Assembly: GCA_025716815.1 (NCBI GenBank)
Contig: JAIXMN010000009.1
Coordinates: forward strand, 806,001 to 870,000
DNA: 64,000 nucleotides
DNA from: Dichotomocladium elegans
Taxonomy: Eukaryota; Mucoromycota; Mucoromycetes; Mucorales; Lichtheimiaceae
Reading direction: 5' to 3'
Part shown: one piece after another, positions 11,524 to 22,277 of the stretch
Numbering within the stretch: position 1 is the first letter of the stretch
Layout: the number at the start of each line of letters is the position of its first letter
Notes under the pieces: model-generated
What the model was told of the DNA's origin: nothing
The model's input: the letters and a program-made list of their open reading frames with translations, nothing else
Databases searched by the model: none
Translations under genes and position numbers: made by a program

Positions 11524-13722
11524 CGGCAAACCGGCTTCTCTCCATCCCTCTCTTATTCTCCTCATTTTACGTCAGCTCACGCGCACCCACCCAGTCTCTC
11601 TCTTCTTTCTCTTTCTCTTTCTATCGTCTGTGCTGCTCTACTTATTTTCTCCCCTCAGTATCTTCCATAATAAATAAATCCTATAATAATTGAAGATAAA
11701 ACTCACTTGTTCGCTCGATCAAGTTAAGCACCCACCAGCTAAGGATAACTCCCCTGTCCCCATTTGTATTCGCGCGCGCTCGTCCATTAAAGTTGATTTA
11801 TTGGTTGTCGGGTCGAGCATTGCATGTGAAGGGGGTTTAGGAATGCATCGGTATGATAGTTTCTTGGGGAATGGGTAGAATACGATCCAGCCACTCGGGC
11901 AGAAAAAAAAAAAAAAACCCAGTGCCTCATCACGAACACAAACTTAGCGTTCCACGGGCTGAGAAGGCCGATCGCGTGAACTTTGCAAATACAAACAGCC
12001 GTCGTTTCACAAGACATGCGCTGAAAGCATTCCCAATTGACATGGACTACGACCTGTAAAAAAAGAAAGGTTTCTCGGTTAATTATCAAGATCTCCAAAA
12101 GCTATACCGTTAGATACAATCAATCTCGTAGCGCTGTCAATATCGCAATAAGGGAAGCCTTAAAGATCTTGGCCGTTCGCCTCACTTCCTCCCGAGCATA
12201 TTAAGCAGTGTGGAAAATGACAGTATGCGCAAGCTCGGCGATCGTTTCATGGATAGTGCATCGATCATGAATGCTTGCTTTCCATGCATTTTGGCCGTGC
12301 GTCAGAGAGCGGATTGTTCTAATATCAGGGCTTATGCGCAAGAGAAATTTTATGTATATTAACTTTTATAAGGAGAAATAGTGATTCGCGCGCATATCGT
12401 CATGAATAAAGCGAAGCAAGAATCGTACAGAATCTGTTCAGAAACCAGCCCGATACCTTTTTTATTTTCAAGAATTTCGTCGCATAAACATGCGACTCGA
12501 ACTGTATGCCACGATTAAGATCACCGGAGCAAGCAGAGAGTGCTTTCAGACACACATCCGATGCTATCACCAAGCAAGTCAAAGAGCTGTTTGAGATCTC
12601 GTAGTTCTGCGATGGTTGGGAGAATTTAGAGGCTAGATATAAACCACGGAAACAAAAATCAAAGTTTTGAGACGGGATACTCTTTATTTCGTGAAAACAC
12701 CAGGAACTTTGAGACGATGTGATGATAATAATGGATCAGACGTAAGACAATCACAACTCGTTGTATTTTCGTTCTTAGTTCGCGCTCCTATTCTAAGGTA
12801 TGTCAATTGGCCACGAGGTTTGAATCAAGACTCTGCGATGGCCATGAAAAGATATTGCTCTGTTGATGTAATCAAACACAACGAGAAATAAATAGCTTGG
12901 TGGGCGGGCGGTTTTTCTATATAAGACTTATAATTTAGTTCGTTTACAAGTGCATTTTGGTTATGCAATTAATTAAAAGTTGGCAGCATCGAAAAGGATA
13001 GAGGCTGCACACGGTGAAGATGTACGGCTTATTTCCTTCCAAAAATCCATTCGGTAAAGTCTATTATCTACGCCAAAAAAAGGGCGAGGAGCCCAACGTC
13101 CCGTTATTTTAACAAAGTCGTTCATCTCAGAGTTCCAGCCATGCCCTGTTTCTTTTCGTACTTTCATGCCATCCAGCCACTTTGTTCAGTGTCAACTACT
13201 CCGGCTCCCGCTTCAGTGCTCCTTTACATCATAACTATTGGAATGTGAAATGTAGTGATCTTATCATGTAGTTTACAGTTTTACTGCGTACCCTCCTCAA
13301 TAACCCACGCTCCGGACACATCGATTGTTGGGTTAGGGAGGGCACCAACCGCTCGAACAATCGCTCATGCTGACATATTAATGATATCCTGCAATATCGC
13401 AGATTACGGTTTATGGTAGCGTTCCGCTGTGTACCCAGTTGCTTTGGCATTCCTCAAATCGTAAAACCGCTTTGCTTTACGTTCCTGTTTCGTCTCTGCA
13501 ATCGACTATCCATTGCTATCTAGTATTGGGAACTCTCAACCTTTTTTCACTGACGAATATAATGTTTTATGCAAGCAGAAACATTTGTTTATTTCTCATC
13601 GTATGTAGAGCTCTTGTGACTCTATAAGCAACCTATATGTGCGTGTTTGAATGAATACTCTTTTAGACATATAGCATATACTCTTTCTGAGTTCTAAACC
13701 GACATCAAGGGGAAGGTAATGT
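11524..13722. other. Gene-poor stretch
   Basis: No coding region is supported. After the 3' trailer of the zinc-cluster gene the sequence is fairly AT-rich with only short, featureless frames. I saw no transposon ends and no tRNA boxes. The last part is probably the 3' flank of the HET gene. Confidence 0.5.
11669..11674 (+). terminator. Putative polyadenylation signal of the small Zn2Cys6 gene
   Basis: AATAAA, repeated as AATAAATAAA, sits about 145 bp after the stop codon in an otherwise pyrimidine-rich trailer. It fits a 3' end signal. Position and motif are seen; use is inferred. Confidence 0.45.
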
Positions 13723-15111
13723 CTATTGATATGCTTTGAAAAGTTCATCGATACGCTCGTCCAGAACGTCTCTAGGGATGAACTTGTAAAAGGATTGCAT
13801 ATCGGTAACATCATCAAAATTGTAATATCGCGGAATAGACGTGAGATACGGCGCCCTTTTCAAGAGTTCGTTTTTGAATGCCACCCATGTCAAACGTCTA
13901 TTTGATGTACGAGGGATATCGATGCCCAGTAAGCCACTTACGCCGTAGATATAGTCACTCGGATCTGCGCACATCCGCGGTGATTCGGCAAGGCTTGCCA
14001 AATGCAATGGAAGCAGATCCAGTCCATTGCTGTAATGGTGCAAAATTATGGGGTGCATTACTGAATTGCTTGTATCTGTTGCATCGAGCCGCAGCGAGGA
14101 TAACTGAATTTCGTGTACTTTTTTGATAGTGTAATAGCAGCAAGAGATGCTAAAGTTTGTTGAGATATGCAGCGCGCATTCTTTATCAAGGGATCGGTGT
14201 TCAAGCATGTGTAACGCCATTATGTCTCTTCGATAACCGGGGAAAACGGGGTCCATAAAAACATTCAGGGCGCCATGTAGAATACTCAGCATCTTGGAGA
14301 ACAGGCGGTCGAGATCACTACGTTCCAACAAAGCATGGCTGAAGAGTGTCTCACTCAGGATCGAGAGCTTAGGTGGCAATGCAAACTCTTGCAAAGTTGA
14401 GACCCGAGTAAACCACTGAGAGTTAAGAACATGAGCCAAAGCGCACAGATCCAAGTTATCATCTCCAAAAAGATCATCGAATACGCTCTGCCATGACATA
14501 TCTTTGGATCCCGTAGCGTATCTGAGCCGCTCCACATATCTGTCGATGCGTTTCTGATGACTGCCATCAGCACTTTCTATCGTCTTCAACACATCCTTCA
14601 TCGTCGTGGCAGCATCAAGAAGGTTACTAGGCTTGCAGTCGGCAAGTACAAAGCAACGATTACAATGTAAAAATATATCTCCCATAATTACCGCGGGGGT
14701 ACTGGGCTGGGCGCAGAAGAGATCAATCCACCAGTAACCGGGGTTAGCTTGAAGAAGCGCCAGGATCGTCTCACATTTCTCCGGCCGTATCATCACCTCG
14801 ACTGGGTCCCCATCGTCATTCAGTATTCCGTGGTTCGTCCATGGCCTGCACAGAGCCGTGTCTCCCCAGAAATGGGATATAGTATAAAATCCTTCGGACT
14901 GGACGTCTCTGCGGACAGAATAGTGATCACCGGGTGTGATGAGTTTCATTGAAAAGCTTCCTTCTTCCTCTTCTTCGACATGGATGAGTTTAAAGTCCTC
15001 GTTGTGATATAACTCCTTTCCTAAGTCGTCTTTATTTTCGTCTGCTTCATGGATAGGGCTCGCGTCGATTTCGATCTTTAGACTCCTCCATGCGTTGCGG
15101 AAAAATGCCAT
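13723..15111 (-). CDS. HET (heterokaryon-incompatibility) domain protein, intronless
   Basis: A 462-residue protein without introns. After an acidic N-terminus the HET core occupies roughly residues 80-330. It has YTISHFWGD (the Y-x-x-S-x-x-W-G block), WWIDLFCAQ followed by IMGDIFLHC (the W-I-D-x-x-C-x-Q block and its helix), WFTRVSTLQEFALP (the W-x-R-x-W-x-x-Q-E block with Ser for the second Trp), and later DYIYGVSGLLGID. In ascomycetes and basidiomycetes HET proteins trigger cell death on non-self recognition, probably as TIR-like domains; whether this copy does so is unknown. No NACHT, WD or ankyrin repeats are attached. The gene sits beside a decayed transposon in a gene-poor segment, the usual setting of a fast-evolving accessory gene. 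The intronless state contrasts with its intron-rich neighbours. Confidence 0.82.
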   Translation of the reverse strand: MAFFRNAWRSLKIEIDASPIHEADENKDDLGKELYHNEDFKLIHVEEEEEGSFSMKLITPGDHYSVRRDVQSEGFYTISHFWGDTALCRPWTNHGILNDDGDPVEVMIRPEKCETILALLQANPGYWWIDLFCAQPSTPAVIMGDIFLHCNRCFVLADCKPSNLLDAATTMKDVLKTIESADGSHQKRIDRYVERLRYATGSKDMSWQSVFDDLFGDDNLDLCALAHVLNSQWFTRVSTLQEFALPPKLSILSETLFSHALLERSDLDRLFSKMLSILHGALNVFMDPVFPGYRRDIMALHMLEHRSLDKECALHISTNFSISCCYYTIKKVHEIQLSSLRLDATDTSNSVMHPIILHHYSNGLDLLPLHLASLAESPRMCADPSDYIYGVSGLLGIDIPRTSNRRLTWVAFKNELLKRAPYLTSIPRYYNFDDVTDMQSFYKFIPRDVLDERIDELFKAYQ

Positions 15112-15671
15112 AATAGAAATATCTGCGAAAATGTCTAAACATTATGGATCCAGCGCGGTTCATGCTGCACACTTACAAGGATTCTTTCTTTAGAACTTAG
15201 AACGGCAGTTAGCGCAAAAGTTGATGAGTTAGGGGGATTTTATACGCACAAGAAAATCTACTTTCGGGCTTAAAATCCTGTCCGTATAGCCGTGTCCGTA
15301 TATCCGCATATTGATCTCTCTGGTCACAATGGTTGTACAAGAACCTTTCTTTTCTTGAAGAAAATAAAGTTTCCTTGGCAGTGCGCAACTTCTTACATTA
15401 TCTTAGAGATAATTTTGCTAATATAACAACCAATGCACATGCCTTCGGGATTGAAGGGATCGTAGGGATGCTTCATTTACAGGATGAAAGCTTAAAGTGG
15501 ATAAACTTGAGCATTCAGAGCTGATTACTGTCCAATGATGAATGGGGTACCGCGTTATTTTCCGTAGACTGCATGGACTATAGTCCATTGTATATGAGGT
15601 TCACACATGCATTGGCAATTAAAAAACGTACGGATCATAGACACTCAGTGGATTGGAAGGATTACTATATT
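15112..15671. other. Upstream flank of the HET gene
   Basis: A 560 bp non-coding stretch between the HET start codon and the left end of the transposon. It presumably contains the HET promoter. No clear TATA box or other site was picked out. Confidence 0.45.
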
Positions 15672-17349
15672 TTCTAAAATAAAAATGTCGCACAAACATA
15701 AAGTTGTCGCAGAAATAAAGAAGCCGTTAGTCAACAGAGAATATCAACCCCCTTTTTACTCTTTAACTTGCCCGAAGGTAGCTATGTGTGCCATTGCGGT
15801 AACGATGGCGGAAAAGGGAGGGAAAAAGGTCCGGAGCTGTTGAGCGTCGACGGCGGACCAACGGCAACACCAGCGGCAGAAGCATCAGGGGAAGCAACGG
15901 AAGAAGCAGGCGAAGACAAAAGCATCTCGACGAAGCCATGGTGGGAGACTTGCGTGGGTGCAGCCAAATCGCGGTCCCACACAACGCCCATATCCTCTCC
16001 TCTTGAGGCACTTGGGCTAGGCTGATGTCGATGTCTACAGAGGATCCGGAATATTAGAAGATTGCAGAATGGAACAAGGGTAACCTATTGTCCTTTACTT
16101 TGCTCTTGACAACTGACCAAAACTGCTCAATCGGATTGAGTTCAGGTGAGTATGATCGAAGACAAGCACATCGATATCCTCGAGACGAGATGTATTTAGC
16201 GATATCCTTAGCCTTATTGATAGGAGCATTATCCATCACCAAATCATGGCCCCTTCATATGTTCATACTTATCCATCTCGTCCGTCGTAGCCTTAAGGAA
16301 GCCGAGATAATGTCCAGTTACAGTTCCTCTGCTCGCGACTTCAGATTGATCTGTCCTCTTGATTCGTGGTTGTGGGAGTCTCAAGTTTCATTTAATGAGG
16401 CCTGATCTGAGATTGCTCCCAAGACGGTGGTTGTCTTTGGTATTATAACCACTACAGGAGTCCATTTCTTGGACCATGCGTTTCATATTAATATGGAATC
16501 CAGAATCATCAAGGAAAACGCAGTTTTTTCTAAAGTCATTGTTGGTCTTATCATGTTTGCGCACCCAGCCAAGGGGCTCTTGGATCTTCGCAGTACTATT
16601 CCTGTCTACAGACCGAAACTGAGCCATTTACAATGACAACTTGCATTCGTTTTTCAAAAAATTGATGGAGCGTTGTATTAGATACTTTGAGACCCTCAAA
16701 TATTTGAATCAGTTATTCCATCAGCTGCTTTAGAACAATGGATGAATTCTCATTAATGCATTCTAAAATAACATTCTTATGCTCTTCATTGAGAATACGC
16801 GACCTGCCCCTCGCTTTAGGTTTCTTAAAGATGCTGTCAGGGTCCTTTTCGTTCAGTAATGTCCATTGCTGGGCTCAACTAACATGGTTTCCTACCTGTT
16901 TTGCAGCAGCTGATGCACTCAAGACTTTCTCAAACATCCGTTTGAAAAATCAGACCTTGTCTTGGTCAGTGTACGCTGTGTAACTGTGTTTGATCCCCGC
17001 TTCTTTCATCCGAATGCCTGTATCCTTTCGCTTGGGAATGTGTGCGCTACGCAGATATTCAGTGCGAGAACAAACGGATTGCAGGGAGTACATTTCTTCA
17101 TCTACAGCATAGTCCATAGGTTCAGGATAGTCAGGCTCATCAACAATATGACCTTGGCCATCTTCATAGAAAAATAGATTGATCATTTCAGAAGATAAAA
17201 GTGTAAAAAAGAGAAAAGAGATGGAAGCGACATCTTTCCGTGGATGCATGTGTCATTTGATTTGTCATCATATGTATTCTGCGCTACATGCGATTTTATT
17301 TTGTGATCCTGCGACTTCAGAACTGTCAGGGGTGCGACTTTGATTTTTG
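15672..17349 (-). mobile_element. Tc1/IS630-like DNA transposon, longest copy (decayed)
   Basis: About 1.68 kb. The ends are short imperfect inverted repeats. The right end (read inward on the minus strand) begins AAAATCAAAGTCGCACCCCTG, and the left end reads AAAATAAAAATGTCGCAC. Further GTCGCA-like words lie just inside both ends. The internal gene (see pseudogene entry) is a DDE transposase. A 3' non-coding tail of about 370 bp is shared with the copy at 31.0-32.05 kb, so it belongs to the element. Exact termini and the TA target duplication could not be fixed by eye. Confidence 0.75.
16054..17186 (-). pseudogene. DDE transposase (Tc1/mariner-IS630 superfamily), interrupted
   Basis: Read 3' to 5' on the plus strand. 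The N-terminal part holds INLFFYEDGQGHIVDE and TDQDKVRFF. A helix-turn-helix region follows, with KARGRSRILNEEHK. The DDE core then gives CVFLDDSGFHINM (first D), VMDNAPINKAKDIAKYI (second D) and YSPELNPIEQFWSVVKSKVK (final E). All three catalytic acids are present, but stop codons and frameshifts break the frame between the helix-turn-helix and the core, so this copy is inactive. Homologous pieces occur at 3.1, 31.0-32.0 and 60.8-62.1 kb. Confidence 0.8.
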
Positions 17350-18155
17350 GAAGATAGTGTATGTCTTCATCCTGTTCTAATAACTATCCTCATTGTAAGG
17401 ACTGTGAAAGGCTTTCTGTTAATACTTCGTGATGTTGTTGCATCCTATGCCGCTGCAATTGCATACTGTTTAACAAATGGCTACGGACGATATAGAATAC
17501 TACCACCAATGTCCTATATGAAATACCTCCCTATATCGCTGACCCTAAACGAAACCGATCAGGGCGTTCTATTTGGCAAGTAAGATCCTGCACTTCCGCT
17601 ACAGCATGTTTGCTAGCGTAATGTTTCCAAGGACCTTGATCACGCGTACTCTACCTGAAAACCACGACCATACGATGATTGCAAATACGTTCATTGACAT
17701 AATCAGATCGAGGCAAGCATAAGGGCAAGGACTCCGCAAACGCAGGTTATCTTTGGAGAACATTTGATGTCTGCCAGCGATGACACGTTTGATAATGATA
17801 GCATCTATTATGATATTGTCCCCATCTACGTTTTGGATGATTTCTCTCATCACTTGCATGTGTCTTGGAAAAGGCATCGCTACTTTAATACACCTTCTGA
17901 AGATTGAAAGGTACCATGATCTCAAAGAAAAAACATTATAATCGTCGATGAGGAAATAAAGGGATTCTCTCATCACCGACGGTAGCCAAAAAGAACAAGT
18001 TTCTCTTTTCTGGTATCACTGCAGTTGACAAGCATAGCCATGGTGCTGACCAATCAAGATGCTCGCTTCAACGCGTCACAAACCCGATATCGGCCCCTCC
18101 GATCTTTTTTCCTTGCTCACGGTCTTTCTTTCTTTCCTTTATTATCAAGGAGACA
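17350..18155. other. Intergenic region before the branchpoint-binding gene
   Basis: No gene is supported between the transposon and the start codon at 18156. A T/C-rich block (about 18105-18145) directly precedes the ATG and looks like the leader of the branchpoint-bridging protein gene. Confidence 0.5.
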
Positions 18156-20556
18156 ATGTGGAAGCCAACAGGTACCACATATAATTAATTTAACCATCCA
18201 GCAAAGTGCCTTTGTTCACTGTTGATCTACTTCAATATAGGCACAAACGTTGTGCCTTTGGGCACAAAGCGACGCTTCGGTGACAATTCACCTGAGCAAG
18301 GTGATTCATCGGCATTTGAATCGGAAATGAGACCATCGTTCCCTGAATCAGGTATAGTCCTTGGATCAGATAGCGTCGCAAGCATCGATGAATGTGTTCT
18401 CTTTATGTTCCTGCCGTCATTATTCTATTGATTGCTTGTGCTCGATGCTCAGTTCTCTTTTTCCGTTCCACTCAAAAAGAGAAGCGGTATGCACGAGGAA
18501 GAGTAACCGCAGCATGACGGATGACCAAAGGATTTGCATTGCTGCTTGCGACAGGGCGGAAAGGAAAATTGAATTGCTCAATACTGATCGCTATTATTCG
18601 CTCTTTCGCAGATCGTACTGAGTTCAAGTCTAGCTCCCAGAATCCCGCAACTACTACCACCGCCGCCTCTTCTGCACCCACCAACGATAACGACAACTCC
18701 GAAGGCAAACGCGAACGAAAGCGAGAGAGAAAGAGTCGTTGGGGTGATGAAACGAAGAAGGTCAACATCCCAGGCATGCCTACTTCGTTGCCTAAGCTGA
18801 GTCAACAGCAAGCCGACAATTATGTGTGTAAGTTTCGATTGGATCAAATAGTCGCTGCGTGCCGGAGACGCTATTGCTAAACGAACAACGTGATATTACA
18901 GTGCAAATTCGACTGGAAGAAATCAACCGTAAGCTGCGGATTGGAGATGTTGTGCCTGCTGAACGGGACCGGTAAGTTTCTAATATATAGATATATGGTC
19001 AAAGCAGTTTGGGTGATTCATACTATGTCTCTGTTGAAGATCACCATCCCCTGAACCTGTATACAATGCGGAAGGCAAACGTGTCAATACCCGTGAACAG
19101 CGATACCGGAAAAAACTAGAGGAAGAGCGACATAAACTTGTCGAACAAGCCATGAAAACAATTCCCAATTTTAGGCCGCCTACCGATTATAAACGGCCTA
19201 CACGCATTCACGAAAAAGTTTACATCCCTGCAAAAGAGTTTCCCGAGATCAATTTTATTGGCCAGTTAATTGGTCCCCGTGGAAACACACTCAAAGGCAT
19301 GGAAAACGAGTCAGGTGCAAAAATCAGTATTCGAGGTCGAGGCTCTGTAAAAGAAGGCAAAGCGCGAACGGATGCCGCAAGCAATTCCGCCCAGGAAGAA
19401 GACTTGCACTGCTTGGTTATGGCGGATTCTGAGGAGAAGGTCAAGAAGGCCGTCAAGCTTATTGAAAAGATCATTGAAACTGCAAGTATTACACATTCGT
19501 AGATTGAAAGAGAAACGAGCGGATAAGTAATAACGTTTGGAATTGCACATAGTCTGCCACGCTCCCTGAAGGTCAGAATGAGTTGAAACGAAATCAGCTC
19601 CGCGAGTTGGCTGCACTGAACGGTACGCTCCGAGACGACGAAAACCAAACATGCATCAATTGTGGTGGCATTGGTCATCGCCGCTACGAATGTCCTGAAC
19701 GACAAAACTACACAATAAGTCTTACATGTCGCATTTGCGGTGGCCGTGGTCACACAGCACGCGACTGCTTGCACCGCAACGATCCCGAATATATGCAGCA
19801 TGCTCGAGAGCGAGACCAACATCTTGACAGCGAATATATGAACCTCATGGCAGAGTTAGGTGAAAAAGTGCCCGATGACGGTGGCGAACGAAGACCGGTA
19901 AGGCGGAATAATTGCCATGTACGAAGTTCTAAATTAACAGCAATATGTGATAGTTCGGTGGCGCTGGTAGTGGTGCAGCTGGCGATAAGAGCGCACCGTG
20001 GCAACGGGCTAGCAGTACTGGTGGATTACCACCTTGGCAACAGAGAGAACAGGCTGGCGGTGCACCGCCGCCACCACTACCGGCGGGTGGTTCGGGTGGA
20101 CCTGCACCGTGGGCCAAACCTAGCTATGGTCCACCTGGTGGACACCAATATGGACAACAGCAGCCTGGCTATTACCAAGGATACGGAGGTGGCTACGGCA
20201 GCTACGGTAGCTACGGCGGTGGATACCAAGCATATGATACTTCTCCGCCACCTCCACCACCATCTGGAGGAGCACCATGGGCTGTAAGTTGACTAGCTTT
20301 ATTTTAGTTTATGATGCTGACTATGTCACTAATTTTTTGCTTTTAATATAATAGCAACCGCCTCCTCCGCCACCGCCGCCTGGTGGAGATGGATGGGTAA
20401 GTAGTTATCAGGTTGGGAAAACGATTATATATTTAAATCTGTATATTATAGGATGCTTCGCCTCCTCCGCCTCCTCCGCCACCATCGGAACCAGCACCTC
20501 CGCCACCACCGTCAGCGCCTGCCCCTCCCCCGCCACCACCACCTCCTGAGGAGTGA
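18156..20556 (+). CDS. bpb1: Branchpoint-bridging protein (SF1/BBP/Msl5)
   Basis: Splicing factor that binds the intron branch-point sequence in the early spliceosome and bridges to the U2AF large subunit and U1. Nine exons: 18156-18171, 18241-18300 (or 18351), 18612-18827, 18902-18971, 19040-19481, 19553-19897, 19954-20283, 20355-20396 and 20452-20556, giving 541 (or 558) residues. In order: a basic N-terminus with KSRWGDE (U2AF ligand motif style), the helical INRKLR region, the KH domain with [19 protein letters not shown]2 ending in [16 protein letters not shown], then two CCHC zinc knuckles ([14 protein letters not shown] and [14 protein letters not shown]). A Gly/Tyr-rich part and a Pro-rich tail follow. 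Intron 5 is best read as GC-AG, because that keeps the conserved PEGQNEL block; a GT alternative 4 bp on is also in frame but loses it. Exon 2 has two phase-compatible donors. Confidence 0.95.
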
Positions 20557-21446
20557 ATAATCACAGTGTTTTGCAATTCTTTCCTTGTCATGCAATAAAA
20601 GAAAACCTGTTTTCTGTAAGGGTTCTGAGGAATAATCGATGTGAAGCTTCGATATCCCGTTTGATTTGTTAGCTACCATCTTTGTCGAAGAGGGAGCAGC
20701 GGATAGGTTTTATCCATCGATGGGAAATGATGGCATAAGCCAATAAAGTATCACGTTACATCTCGTTTGTTCTTTATAGCAGTACTCTCTTATTTTGACA
20801 GCCATCATGGGTCAAATGTACACCAATGACGATGGTTGCCCAAATTTAGAACAAACAATTGCTGCAGGAGCATAATATATAGGCTTATCGAAATTGACCG
20901 TTCCAACACTTCCTATCTATGTCAGATAGCAAGCAAAATGGGGATTCGGCCGTTGGGTTGCGACATGTATCAGAGGAACTCGCCGACATAAGGCAGTTGA
21001 CCAAGAGTACATAACATACCAACAACAATGGTATGTCCATATCGACGCGGGCGGGAAAGGGGCTCTGAGATATAGACGAGCGTCAGGCCACTTGGTATAG
21101 AGTATGTCACTTGGTCCTTTCACGTGTGCATGAATGATCATTTGGCCATTTTACAGCTTTTCGTTTTTTTTTATGTGTATGCGTATACATTGTCGCGATA
21201 TGTGTACTACACTATGACGAATACAAGAAAGTGGTGTGGGAGACGCAGTCCTTCCATTCTTACTATTGAGAGGAGAGACAGAGAGAAAGAAAGAAAGAGA
21301 AAAACAGGCAACTCTAAATTTGCTCTGCTTTTTGCTTCTGGGTCGCCCACCAATCAGATTTCTGATTGAAATGGGCTTTCTCTTTCCTTCTCTCTTCCAA
21401 TCTATTTCTTTTACTTTTCTTTCCAGCAAATTATTTTTTTTTTGTT
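20557..21446. other. Intergenic region
   Basis: Holds the BBP trailer and the leader of the following orphan gene. Close to 21447 the sequence turns T/C-rich (21370-21440). An in-frame upstream ATG at 21366 would add a hydrophobic 27-residue extension that is simply this pyrimidine leader translated, so I did not use it. Confidence 0.45.
20594..20599 (+). terminator. Putative polyadenylation signal of the BBP gene
   Basis: AATAAA lies 38 bp after the stop codon, a usual distance for a short fungal 3' UTR. Confidence 0.5.
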
Positions 21447-22277
21447 ATGGCTTACCTCGGCATGGATAAGGCAAAAAATGTGGTGCAATACTTGCTTTCG
21501 TATGTGATGCGACTTGACCCACTGCCACCATCGGAGCCTTCGCATCAGCACGAGACTCCGCCGTTAATGGACGCATGGATTCTACAATCCTGGCTAATGA
21601 GTTTATCCAAATCGGTCTTGTGTCAAATCGCCTGGAAAGGCATGACGGAGCACCACGACCTAGCATGGCCATCGATCCAACAATATTACTGTTTTTCAGG
21701 GAACGGCGATGGCGACCATGACCATCAGCAACAGCAGCAGCAGCAGCAGCATCCCTATCATTACGATCCCGCAAGAGAGCTTCAGATGGTTGTGCAACAG
21801 GCCCGGAAGATTGCGCATAGGCTCGATAGTTGCCGCCCAAGCGAACAATTCGCATACGCCACACAGGTGGCCCAGGAATACCATCACCTCATCCGGCTCG
21901 CCACCTCTACCCTCCAACACAGCCCCCGCCTCGCTGTCATTGCTATTGTGCTCATCGTCAAAGAGAGCTTTAAGGCCCCGTCCGAGGTGCGACAGCATAT
22001 TTACTATCAGTCCAAGCTTGGCCGCCTTGCGGTTCTCGAGATCGTCAGCGTGCTGAAGCGACAAGACGGTGACCTGGAATTTCACAAATGGTTTGACAGC
22101 AGCAATAGCAGCAGCGATGGCGACAGCAACATTGCGGATTGGGTGTATTGGCCAAAGGATGTAGAGGAGGTGTGCGGCCGGCTGGCAAGGTATGACACGA
22201 CATGGGAGTTTCGACACGAATACCAGAATGTCGTCCGCTTAATGCTAGGAGAAAACGAAGTCTCTTTTATTATTTGA
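21447..22277 (+). CDS. Uncharacterised alpha-helical protein, single exon
   Basis: I do not recognise this protein of 276 residues. It begins MAYLGMDKAKNVVQYLL. The body is predicted mostly helical with regular hydrophobic spacing: WILQSWLMSLSKSVLCQIAWKG, then a His/Gln run near residues 90-105, a helix around ARKIAHRLDSC, the hydrophobic LAVIAIVLIVKESF segment (about 165-178, too charged at its edges to be a clear membrane span), and a C-terminal WPKDVEEVCGRLARYD helix. No catalytic motif is visible. The reading frame is long, keeps sensible codon use and ends exactly where DCC1 ends on the other strand (stop codons overlap), so it is probably a real gene. It may be lineage-specific. Confidence 0.6.
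   Translation: MAYLGMDKAKNVVQYLLSYVMRLDPLPPSEPSHQHETPPLMDAWILQSWLMSLSKSVLCQIAWKGMTEHHDLAWPSIQQYYCFSGNGDGDHDHQQQQQQQQHPYHYDPARELQMVVQQARKIAHRLDSCRPSEQFAYATQVAQEYHHLIRLATSTLQHSPRLAVIAIVLIVKESFKAPSEVRQHIYYQSKLGRLAVLEIVSVLKRQDGDLEFHKWFDSSNSSSDGDSNIADWVYWPKDVEEVCGRLARYDTTWEFRHEYQNVVRLMLGENEVSFII

Noticed and set aside
12800..12880. A GGTTTGAATC word resembling a tRNA B box
   Set aside because: No matching A box or cloverleaf could be drawn around it.
21366..21446. Upstream in-frame ATG giving a hydrophobic signal-like extension of the orphan protein
   Set aside because: The extension is translated T/C-rich leader (Phe/Leu/Ser only); the start at 21447 is more likely.
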